A stretch of DNA of 17,219 bases. Origin: CAZFLY01 sp964519995 (lineage in GTDB: Bacteria > Planctomycetota > Phycisphaerae > Sedimentisphaerales > Anaerobacaceae). A program made the position numbers and the translations under genes. Within the stretch, counting starts at the first letter, position 1; the number at the start of each line of letters is the position of its first letter. The stretch covers positions 1-17,219 of the forward strand of contig CAZFLY010000057.1 of NCBI GenBank assembly GCA_964519995.1. Direction: 5' to 3'. The notes under the pieces were generated by a model, which was given only the letters and a program-made list of their open reading frames with translations, made no database searches and was not told the DNA's origin. Shown here one piece after another: positions 1-6,397 of the stretch.

Positions 1-1533
1 AATTTGTTTTTTTATCTGCCCAGAATACTCTTGCCAGTCCTTTTCTTCCCACTTCAGGCCAAAATCTTTCGCAAGCCGTCTTAAACTTGCCAAATCCTCT
101 GCGCTATTTATCAGCCGATACTTCTCAAATTCCCGCTCGTCCATTTTCTCCACAACCGCTTTTAGCTTATTGAATAATTCGGCGTTTTTCTCTCTTGCCA
201 ACCCATAGACCCTTTCAAGATTTTTTGCCATCCAGAAATCAGATGAAAAATATTTTGACCATTCTTTGCTTTCAAACTCCCGCTTTATATTATCTTTCTC
301 ACTGTCCCAGATACGAACCATCTTTAGATATCTTCTGTAATCTTTGCGTTTCAATTTTTCATCTGCCGGAAGAGAATTATTTATAAACTCCATTACCTCT
401 TTCATCATGTCGTATGGTTTAATCTTTGTCCCCGTCTTATTATAACTATCATCAGTTTTTCCCAAACGATTAAGTATTTTTTCCTTTATGCTGCCGATGT
501 TCGATTCGGCGAAATAATTGGCGGGAAAATTGTTTCTGTCCAGCATTTCATCTTTTTCAACTTGCTGAGCATTGTCCGCATTTTTAAACTTTTCCAAAAA
601 TTGTGTTATTTTACCTTCGACGGCTCTGACATCTTTTCCTGCAACCAGCAACGCATAACAAAGCTCTTTCAATTCATCTTCGCCGATTATTCCTTTATTA
701 CCATTTATTTCAAAATAACTATTTCCCTGGAAAGGCTCTATCCATGGAAAAATATCCTTTTCACGTTTGAGCTCTCCTTGCTGCTCCTTTAGTCTTTTGC
801 TCTGGTAAATATAGAATTCCATATTTCTTAAAATCCCACTGATATTAAGAAATGTAGAAGCTATTCGATGAAAAAATAAACCCTCGCCTATATCGTATGG
901 CTTTTGCGCCTTTTCAATATAATCATCCTGACCAGAGAGATGATTGACAAGAACAAACAAAAGAAAATGTTTCTGCATATCCGGCACAACCTTGTATCCC
1001 TCCCTTACACTGAAGTAGGTAAATAAATTCCTTCTCGGCTGACCTGTCGGGTCATTTCTTTTAAAACCGCTGATACCGCTTATAAGCTTATTTGCCTGAG
1101 ACTTTTTCAAAAACATACACAAGAAAAACAGCACGCCCGCTTCCGTAAGTCGGTTGTTGCTTTCTATTATTTCAAGTTTAACATTTTCACTTCCGGTTGC
1201 TTCAATCGCAAATTGATAATATTTTTCCAGCAGAGGTCTTTCGCCGTTACTCAATATCTTCACGTCATCGGTATAGACATAGTGTGAGTAAAAGTTTCTC
1301 AGCTCTCTTAGTTTCAATAGCAAACAGTCTATTTCTCCTTTTGCGTTTTTTGTTACATCTCTGAAATTGAAAATAAAATCTCCTACTTTGGCAAGTATCT
1401 GTGGATTATTAAGCAGAATCACTCGCTGTTGTTTGTCGAAAATATTGCTTTCTATGGCTTTTAAATTAAGCTCTGTCTGATTAAAGTAAAAAGCTGCTTC
1501 TTGTTTTTCTAATTTGATGAAATCTGGGGACAT
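1..1533 (-). CDS. cas13b: Cas13b-type CRISPR RNA-guided RNase (type VI-B effector), N-terminal 511 residues, cut by window edge
   Basis: An uninterrupted minus-strand frame runs from ATG at 1533-1531 off the left edge (511 codons, no stop). Cas13b proteins bind a crRNA and use two HEPN domains to cut target RNA and then bystander RNA. The first HEPN motif, R79-N-F-Y-S-H84, follows a helix ending LLLKLRELRNFYSH, as in Cas13b. Two further stretches resemble compact Cas13b proteins from memory: AGVLFFLCMFLKK (132-144) followed by SGISGFKRND (152-161), and PYDMMKEVMEF (373-383) followed by KDYRRYLKMV (397-406). In long Cas13b (about 1,100-1,200 aa) the latter block lies much further along, so this looks like the compact Cas13bt/Cas13X-Y group (about 775-805 aa), with roughly 260 residues and the second HEPN motif missing to the left. 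AGGGAG lies about 11 nt before the ATG. Hand-counted GC is low (21/60 at 1201-1260 and 18/60 at 421-480, against 29/60 in surE), suggesting acquisition by transfer. Family is confident; subgroup is inferred. Confidence 0.9.
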   Translation of the reverse strand, partial: MSPDFIKLEKQEAAFYFNQTELNLKAIESNIFDKQQRVILLNNPQILAKVGDFIFNFRDVTKNAKGEIDCLLLKLRELRNFYSHYVYTDDVKILSNGERPLLEKYYQFAIEATGSENVKLEIIESNNRLTEAGVLFFLCMFLKKSQANKLISGISGFKRNDPTGQPRRNLFTYFSVREGYKVVPDMQKHFLLFVLVNHLSGQDDYIEKAQKPYDIGEGLFFHRIASTFLNISGILRNMEFYIYQSKRLKEQQGELKREKDIFPWIEPFQGNSYFEINGNKGIIGEDELKELCYALLVAGKDVRAVEGKITQFLEKFKNADNAQQVEKDEMLDRNNFPANYFAESNIGSIKEKILNRLGKTDDSYNKTGTKIKPYDMMKEVMEFINNSLPADEKLKRKDYRRYLKMVRIWDSEKDNIKREFESKEWSKYFSSDFWMAKNLERVYGLAREKNAELFNKLKAVVEKMDEREFEKYRLINSAEDLASLRRLAKDFGLKWEEKDWQEYSGQIKKQI

Positions 1534-1616
1534 CGTACTTATTTCTCCCTTTCATTGAGGTCATTTATTATCTCGCATAGGATTCTCGTTGAACCCTGTG
1601 CCCTTTGTGGTTTGTA

Positions 1617-1645
1617 ATTATACTTTTTTTTGGCAAAAAATGCAA
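1617..1645 (-). promoter_or_regulatory. Predicted promoter of cas13b
   Basis: On the minus strand a perfect TATAAT (1622-1617) sits 17 bases after TTGCAT (1645-1640), a poor -35 match. Transcription would start near 1610 and leave a leader of about 75 bases before the cas13b ATG. The region is A/T-tract rich, so the -10 could arise by chance. Confidence 0.4.
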
Positions 1646-1686
1646 ATAAAAAAGACAACGTTTAGCTGGTAGCGGTTAGTGTATAG

Positions 1687-1934
1687 AGATTGCCGCGGCC
1701 TTCGGCCTCGCAATGACTTTTTAATAGATTCCTCGGCAGAGTTTATCCTGAGCGGAGTCAAACGGGCTCGGAATGACTCTTAAAATGATTAATGATAATT
1801 GATTATTGGATTGAGATTGCCGTGGCCTTCGGTCTAGCAATTACTTTTTTATTAGATTCCTCGGCTGCGCTCGGAATGACGGTGAAAGTGATTGGCGAGT
1901 ATTCTTAGAGATTGCCACGTCGCTTCGCTCGCAA
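1687..1934. repeat. Cluster of five dispersed palindromic repeat units of two kinds
   Basis: Kind A (1687-1717, 1814-1844, 1909-1934) starts AGATTGCC, has a GC-rich centre such as GGCCTTCGGCC that folds on itself, and ends in GCAATGAC or a decayed version; ATTGC and GCAAT flank the centre as an outer stem. Kind B (1726-1777, 1854-1880) starts AGATTCCTCGGC and ends GCTCGGAATGAC; the first copy has about 25 extra bases inside. Spacers of 8 to 36 bases separate the units. Similar palindromes are scattered through many planctomycete and candidate-phylum genomes. Irregular spacing, two alternating kinds and divergence between copies exclude a CRISPR array. The last unit runs up to the surE leader. 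Confidence 0.8.
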
Positions 1935-1988
1935 GCTACATTGACACAAGCTCTACAGGCAATTAGAATTGCCGGCTGGAAGCACGAT

Positions 1989-2744
1989 ATGGAAATACTC
2001 TTAACAAATGACGATGGTATTTTCGCACCGGGCTTGGCTGCAATTTATAAAGAATTAGTCAAGCTCGGAAATGTGACAGTCGTTGCGCCGATTGAGAGCA
2101 GATCCGGTGCAAGTCATAGCGTCACGTTTTCTAAGCCGTTAATCTGTAACAAGGTCGACATTAATGGTCAATTCACCGGTCACGGTGTGCACGGCTCCCC
2201 TGCCGATTGTGTCAAGTTAGCTTGTATGCAGCTACATGATGGACCTATAGACCTGTTAGTCGCGGGGATAAACAATGGCGCAAATGCAGGGATAAACGTC
2301 TATTATTCAGGCACTGTTGCCGCTGCCATGGAGGGAGCGTTTCTGAAGATTCCCTCAGTTGCATTGAGCCTTGCCGCTGAGGAGCAGATGGATTTCGAAA
2401 AGGCTGCGGTTTACTGCATTAAGATTCTGAAAAAGCTGATGCCGGTAAAAAGTGGAGGCGTAGTAAACATAAATATACCCTTGCTATCACAGGGTGAGCC
2501 AAGAGGTCTAAAAGTTGTTCCCCAATCGACGAGTGGTTTTCACGAATACTATATCCCTCAAAAAGACGGACAAGACCAGACTGTTTTCAAGCTGGCCGGC
2601 GGAACACATCGAAGCGAAGAAATTCCTGCTGACACAGAAGCGCTCGCCCAAGGCTATATAACAATAACACCACTTATTGCCGATATGACAGACCACCAAA
2701 GAATACAAGAATTTCGAAGCACATTCGATGAACTCATTCTTTAG
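1989..2744 (+). CDS. surE: 5'/3'-nucleotidase SurE
   Basis: SurE is a metal-dependent phosphatase of nucleoside 5'- and 3'-monophosphates, linked to nucleotide salvage and stationary-phase survival. The frame begins MEILLTNDDG, the family start with the metal-binding Asp8-Asp9 pair. It continues with HGSPADCVKLA, the INNGANAGINVYYSGT block that supplies the conserved Asn and the metal/phosphate loop, and AAMEG. From ATG 1989 it is 251 residues, the usual length. The frame is open back to TTG 1941, but those 16 extra residues lie against the repeat cluster and do not look like SurE, so the inner ATG is chosen; GGA at 1978-1980 is a weak ribosome site. It is first in a cluster with the ACT and UPF0210 genes, 20 bases before the next. 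Confidence 0.95.
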   Translation: MEILLTNDDGIFAPGLAAIYKELVKLGNVTVVAPIESRSGASHSVTFSKPLICNKVDINGQFTGHGVHGSPADCVKLACMQLHDGPIDLLVAGINNGANAGINVYYSGTVAAAMEGAFLKIPSVALSLAAEEQMDFEKAAVYCIKILKKLMPVKSGGVVNINIPLLSQGEPRGLKVVPQSTSGFHEYYIPQKDGQDQTVFKLAGGTHRSEEIPADTEALAQGYITITPLIADMTDHQRIQEFRSTFDELIL

Positions 2745-2764
2745 AAAGATACTGGAGGCGAACG

Positions 2765-3055
2765 ATGGCCAAGAAAAAGGCTGCTCAAATCTGCATTACG
2801 ACGGTCACGGGTGCCGACCGCGTTGGCATAATTGCGAGGTTGGCAACAATCATGGCTAAAGCAAATATAAACATTATAGACGTCAATCAGAAGATTTTGG
2901 AAGACTACTTTGTAATGACAATGGCTGTCGATACAGCAAATGCCACAATCAACATGGAAACAATAAAGAAACGACTCGATAAAGCAGCTCAAGAAATGTC
3001 GCTGAAGATAACTTTTCAGGATGAGAACATATTCAAGGCAATGCACAGGGTCTGA
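2765..3055 (+). CDS. Single ACT-domain protein (UPF0237-like)
   Basis: A 96-residue protein made almost entirely of one ACT domain (beta-alpha-beta-beta-alpha-beta), the small ligand-binding fold that senses amino acids. After a basic start (MAKKKAAQ) come ITTVTGADRVGIIARL and ANINIIDVNQKI, the typical first strand, turn and second strand with a Gly at the binding turn. There is no catalytic domain, so a regulatory or sensory role is likely. GGAGG lies 6-7 nt before the ATG, a strong ribosome site. It ends two bases before the UPF0210 gene. This ACT + UPF0210 pair is found side by side in many bacteria, which suggests joint action, but the ligand is not known to me. Confidence 0.88.
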   Translation: MAKKKAAQICITTVTGADRVGIIARLATIMAKANINIIDVNQKILEDYFVMTMAVDTANATINMETIKKRLDKAAQEMSLKITFQDENIFKAMHRV

Positions 3056-3057
3056 TT

Positions 3058-4419
3058 ATGCGCATATCAGTGGAAGAAGTCTTCGAAACTGTCAAAATGA
3101 CATTGGACCACCACTTTGACATCCGTACCGTCACGCTCGGTATCAATCTGACGGACTGCATGGATCGCAATTTCAACAGCTTTGATGCCCGAGCGCACGA
3201 ACGAATCGTTGAAAAGGGAAAACTTTTGAACAGGTGCGCACGAATCATAGAACAGAAATACGGCATTCCAATAACCAACCGCCGGATTGCCGTCACCCCC
3301 GCTGCAATACTACTCGAACCATTACCTCGCAAAAAACAAATCGCTGTAAGGTTTGCCAAGACTCTTGATGCGGCTGCTCGAAAAGCGAATATCGACTTTA
3401 TTGGCGGATTCGGTGCGATGGTGCAAAAAGGTATGACCGGTTCAGATGAGAATATGATTGATGCAGTTCCACAGGCCCTTTCAAAAACTCAGAGAGTATG
3501 TGGCTTTTTGAATCTGGCCTCTACCGAAGCCGGCATTAATATGGACGCGGTGGTTAAATTTGGTCATACGCTCAGGGAACTGGCTGAACGTTCAGAAAAC
3601 GGCGTCGGCTGCGCTAAAATAGCCGTTTTCGCTAACGCCCCTCAAGACAATCCGTTCATGGCCGGGGCACACCACGGAGCAGGTGAACCTGATTTTTCAC
3701 TGAATATCGGTATATCAGGACCCGGCGTTGTGCGAAACGTTGTGCTGCAGAATCCCAATTGTGATCTGACGCAACTATCCGAAGTTATCAAGAGAACTGT
3801 CTTCAAGATTACGCGGGCCGGTGAACTTATCGGCCGAGAGCTCGCAAACATGATGGACATTTACTTTGGAATTGTCGATATTTCGCTGGCTCCGACGACT
3901 CTGGCAGGCGATTCTGTAGCTGAAATTATCGAGGCAATGGGCATTGAACAAATGGGCCTGCCCGGCTCTACCGCCGCTTTAGCAATGCTGGTTGATGCGG
4001 TTAAGAAAGGCGGTGCAATGGCTTCAGGAAATGTCGGCGGCCTGTCAGGTACTTTTATCCCGGTCAGCGAAGATGCCGGCATGGTTCGAGCCGTAAGGGC
4101 CGGGACGCTCACCCTGGAAAAGCTTGAGGCACTGACGAGCGTATGTTCGGTTGGACTTGATATGTTTGCTGTACCCGGTGATACGCCGGCAGAAGTGCTT
4201 TCAGCTATTATCGCAGACGAGCTTGCCATTGGCGTGATAAACAATAAGACAACAAGCGTTCGGATAATCCCCGTCCCCGGTAAAAAGCCCGGCGACATAG
4301 TGCATTTCGGGGGATTGCTGGGCTCGGCACCGATTATGAAGGTCGCCAAGACCGCATCACACAGATTCATCATCCGAAAAGGAAGAATACCTGCACCCAT
4401 TCAGGCCTTGCGAAACTAA
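3058..4419 (+). CDS. UPF0210 / DUF711 (PFL family) protein
   Basis: A 453-residue soluble protein that matches the UPF0210 (DUF711) family, annotated 'PFL family' because of a distant likeness to pyruvate-formate-lyase-type glycyl-radical folds; its reaction is unknown to me. Recognisable family stretches include the N-terminal IRTVTLGINL, FIGGFGAMVQKGMT, FLNLASTEAGINMDAV, FGIVDISLAPT and GNVGGLSGTFIPVSED. Length is normal. The start follows the ACT gene stop by two bases, with AGGG about 7 nt upstream, so the two are translated from one message. No glycyl-radical motif is claimed. The absence of an activase next to it argues against assuming radical chemistry. Confidence 0.9.
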   Translation: MRISVEEVFETVKMTLDHHFDIRTVTLGINLTDCMDRNFNSFDARAHERIVEKGKLLNRCARIIEQKYGIPITNRRIAVTPAAILLEPLPRKKQIAVRFAKTLDAAARKANIDFIGGFGAMVQKGMTGSDENMIDAVPQALSKTQRVCGFLNLASTEAGINMDAVVKFGHTLRELAERSENGVGCAKIAVFANAPQDNPFMAGAHHGAGEPDFSLNIGISGPGVVRNVVLQNPNCDLTQLSEVIKRTVFKITRAGELIGRELANMMDIYFGIVDISLAPTTLAGDSVAEIIEAMGIEQMGLPGSTAALAMLVDAVKKGGAMASGNVGGLSGTFIPVSEDAGMVRAVRAGTLTLEKLEALTSVCSVGLDMFAVPGDTPAEVLSAIIADELAIGVINNKTTSVRIIPVPGKKPGDIVHFGGLLGSAPIMKVAKTASHRFIIRKGRIPAPIQALRN

Positions 4420-4550
4420 TAACCTGCTCAAGTAGCTAAGATTCAATTAACCGTAATTCTGGGAATTGCAGATACAATGGCTGGACTACTTCCCACCGTA
4501 AAGAAAATTCTCCTCAGCAATCCACTGGATTATGTAACGTAGAGGATTCA

Positions 4551-4579
4551 ATGACCTACGCACTTGCATTTCATATAAT
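4551..4579 (+). promoter_or_regulatory. Predicted sigma-70 promoter
   Basis: ATGACC (4551-4556; four of six bases of TTGACA) and a perfect TATAAT (4574-4579) are 17 bases apart. Transcription would start near 4586, just ahead of the acidic small ORF and upstream of the secreted protein at 4948. Confidence 0.45.
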
Positions 4580-4596
4580 GAATACAAACTAATACA

Positions 4597-4905
4597 TTGC
4601 AGTCCGTTACGATTTTCAAGTTTGGTTGTCTTATTGTAAAAATACAACCACTTGTACAACTAATTCAGGATTATCTTAGAAATTTTAACTATTTTCTGAG
4701 GAGTCAACTTTGGCACTTTTTAGGCGGCTGGATTTACGATGCCTCGGGAGGTCAGGTTGATGTCGATGATGACCCGGATTATGGTCCGCCTCATACTGCA
4801 CGGGACTTGGATGGCGATGATAAATGGGGGGATTATAAATATAGGGTGATTGACGGCTATCCTCCATCCACGTTTCCTCGCGATTATGGTTTTGATGTCG
4901 AATAA
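4597..4905 (+). CDS. Doubtful acidic small protein, unknown function
   Basis: A 102-codon frame opens with TTG a few bases after the predicted transcription start. I do not recognise it. The first half is hydrophobic/neutral and of doubtful coding character. The second half is very acidic (VDVDDDPDYG, DLDGDDKWGD) and rich in Gly, Pro and Tyr. No ATG lies in frame, and no good ribosome site precedes the TTG. GAGGAG at 4698-4703 sits in the middle and would serve a start in another frame, so the true start may be internal or the gene may be broken. The frame ends 42 bases before the secreted-protein gene and could share its message. A 90-codon frame on the opposite strand (4957-4685) is the less likely alternative. 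Confidence 0.3.
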   Translation: MQSVTIFKFGCLIVKIQPLVQLIQDYLRNFNYFLRSQLWHFLGGWIYDASGGQVDVDDDPDYGPPHTARDLDGDDKWGDYKYRVIDGYPPSTFPRDYGFDVE

Positions 4906-4947
4906 TTCGATGTTGAAACCGAGTAACTCTTTTAAGGAGTTTAAATA

Positions 4948-6036
4948 ATGAAAGCAAATATCTTAACGCAAAAGTATCTAACAGTAATTCTTTTAATCGT
5001 GATTACAATGGGATCAACGTACAGTGGTCAGCAACAAAAGCAAACTTCCATAGACTTTCAGTGCTTTCGTCCCTCGGTAGGTTTTAACCGCGCACGTTTG
5101 AACGCTCTCGCTGAGGCTGTCGATTTTCAGCAATGGCCACAAACAGATGTGCGACGTGTTGCACCCAGAATTGACAAGTCTTTGCTTACACGGCCTGATC
5201 TGGCCACACGAGAGGCAATTTCCTACGGTCAGGTTGAGTTTGATCAAGTTCCTGGACGTATGTTGAGCTGGTCATGCCAGCGTCACGTCAAAACTAACGA
5301 GCCTTTGCCCACGGAGCTTCCTCCCGAGCGCAAAGCAGAACTTCTGGAACATCTGTCTCCCGAAATACGAAAGGACCCTAATCTCGTGGAGAAATACCTA
5401 AGGCGGAAGCTGGAAATATATAGAAGGACCAAGGGGTATCGTAGTGAGGGTTCAATGCTCGTACAACTATGTCTGGCACCAAGATCGCGAGCCGCCCAGG
5501 AGTACATGATCGCCATGATGACGGAAAATACTCTACCGACAGAACTCGTAGTTGGCAGGTATCGTGGTGCCAAGCGGCCACAAGGTTTAGGAGATATAAG
5601 TTTTCTTACAGAATCTAGAACAAAGGATAGTACACGTATCAGGTTTGTCCGTGACAATGTTTATCTCAGAATAAGGGGAAACGGATGTTTTGCCGAGGAG
5701 GTTTTGTCCCTTGCCCGAAAGATTGACTCGATGCTCGTTGGACAAACACCACTAACCTACGAACAGCTTCTGGCTCGAAGGCCATCGATTACAATAGCGC
5801 CAAGAGCAGAAAAAACTACCAGCGAAAGCCTAGTGAAAGTTTCTTATGATGTTTCAGCACCTGACGGCGGGGAGATTATTAAGGTCCAGGCTTATGTTGA
5901 TGGCCAGAATACGTTGATCAAAGACGGGAAGATTCACATAAGAGACAAGAAGGGAAAGGTCAAAGTTAAGGTCATTGCAACTACAAGTGAATTGCTCATC
6001 AATACATTCGAAAGGCAGTTGATTATAGACGAATGA
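4948..6036 (+). CDS. Secreted protein of unknown function with signal peptide
   Basis: A 362-residue protein I cannot assign to a named family. Residues 1-27 form a signal peptide: charged start MKANILTQK, hydrophobic core LTVILLIVITMG, then small residues STYSG with a likely signal peptidase I cut near GSTYS/GQ. The middle is rich in Arg, Glu and Leu and helical. Around residue 235, IRFVRDNVYLRI followed about ten residues later by FAEEVLSLARKIDSML resembles a strand-then-helix unit seen in other planctomycete exported proteins. The last ~90 residues (VSYDVSAPDGGEIIKVQAYVDG, KKGKVKVKV) alternate like an Ig-like beta sandwich. Two Cys after the signal peptide could pair. AAGGAG lies about 8 nt before the ATG, supporting this start. 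It probably acts in the periplasm or at the cell surface. Confidence 0.8.
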   Translation: MKANILTQKYLTVILLIVITMGSTYSGQQQKQTSIDFQCFRPSVGFNRARLNALAEAVDFQQWPQTDVRRVAPRIDKSLLTRPDLATREAISYGQVEFDQVPGRMLSWSCQRHVKTNEPLPTELPPERKAELLEHLSPEIRKDPNLVEKYLRRKLEIYRRTKGYRSEGSMLVQLCLAPRSRAAQEYMIAMMTENTLPTELVVGRYRGAKRPQGLGDISFLTESRTKDSTRIRFVRDNVYLRIRGNGCFAEEVLSLARKIDSMLVGQTPLTYEQLLARRPSITIAPRAEKTTSESLVKVSYDVSAPDGGEIIKVQAYVDGQNTLIKDGKIHIRDKKGKVKVKVIATTSELLINTFERQLIIDE

Positions 6037-6326
6037 TTAGACGCTCACTTTTATAATATATTCGTGCGTAGCAAGAAGAGCTTTAGTTTACTTGTTGGTA
6101 TAGCAACAGCTTTCATAGGCTTGTAAAAGAGAGAAGCTGTCATATATAGTTTTTTCTATCGAACTGGGGTAAAAATGTTATAATACCTTTGGTTAACGTT
6201 TTTGTGTCTTCGGTAGAAGGCACATCTTGACGGGTTGTTACCCAAAAGCATATTTTTGATGCCTTCCGAATCGCACTTCAGGGATACAATGTTCTCATCC
6301 CATTCCAATTGCTATGCTATAATACC
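6037..6326. other. Non-coding stretch before the dehydratase promoter
   Basis: No open frame of note. A hairpin at 6204-6223 (GTGTCTTC/GAAGGCAC, one wobble pair, loop GGTA) has no T-run, so it is at best a weak transcript end for the upstream gene. The 11-base string TATAATACCTT occurs twice, at 6179-6189 and 6318-6328, the second copy abutting the -35 of the next gene. Confidence 0.5.
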
Positions 6327-6355
6327 TTGACATGTACTTAAGCTGTTGATATAGT
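6327..6355 (+). promoter_or_regulatory. Strong sigma-70 promoter of the dehydratase gene
   Basis: A perfect TTGACA (6327-6332), a 17-base spacer and TATAGT (6350-6355, five of six) give a near-consensus promoter. Transcription would start at about 6362, 36 bases before the ATG at 6398, with AAGG at 6385-6388 as ribosome site. Confidence 0.75.
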
Positions 6356-6386
6356 TGGCCTTGTGTCAAACAACTGACTATATCAA
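6346..6386. promoter_or_regulatory. Inverted repeat over the -10 box, possible operator
   Basis: TTGATATAGT (6346-6355) is matched exactly by its reverse complement ACTATATCAA (6377-6386). The left arm covers the -10 box and the right arm reaches the ribosome site. The arm centres are 31 bases apart, about three helical turns. The left arm lies before the predicted transcript start, so the structure would act in DNA rather than as an RNA hairpin. Confidence 0.5.
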
Positions 6387-6397
6387 GGTTCCAATAT

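Noticed and set aside
195..792. Two plus-strand frames of 63 and 76 codons inside the left-edge region
   Set aside because: They lie antisense within the uninterrupted Cas13b frame and have low-complexity, Phe/Ile/Leu-rich products with no ribosome site.
1687..1934. CRISPR array beside cas13b
   Set aside because: Two alternating palindromic sequences, copies of 26-52 bases, diverged, with spacers of 8-36 bases: not the regular direct repeats of an array.
1941..1988. TTG start for surE 16 codons upstream
   Set aside because: The extra residues run into the repeat cluster; the inner ATG gives the exact SurE N-terminus.
3861..4400. Minus-strand 179-codon frame
   Set aside because: Antisense to the UPF0210 gene; its length reflects the higher GC of that gene and its product is Ser/Pro/Ala-rich without motifs.
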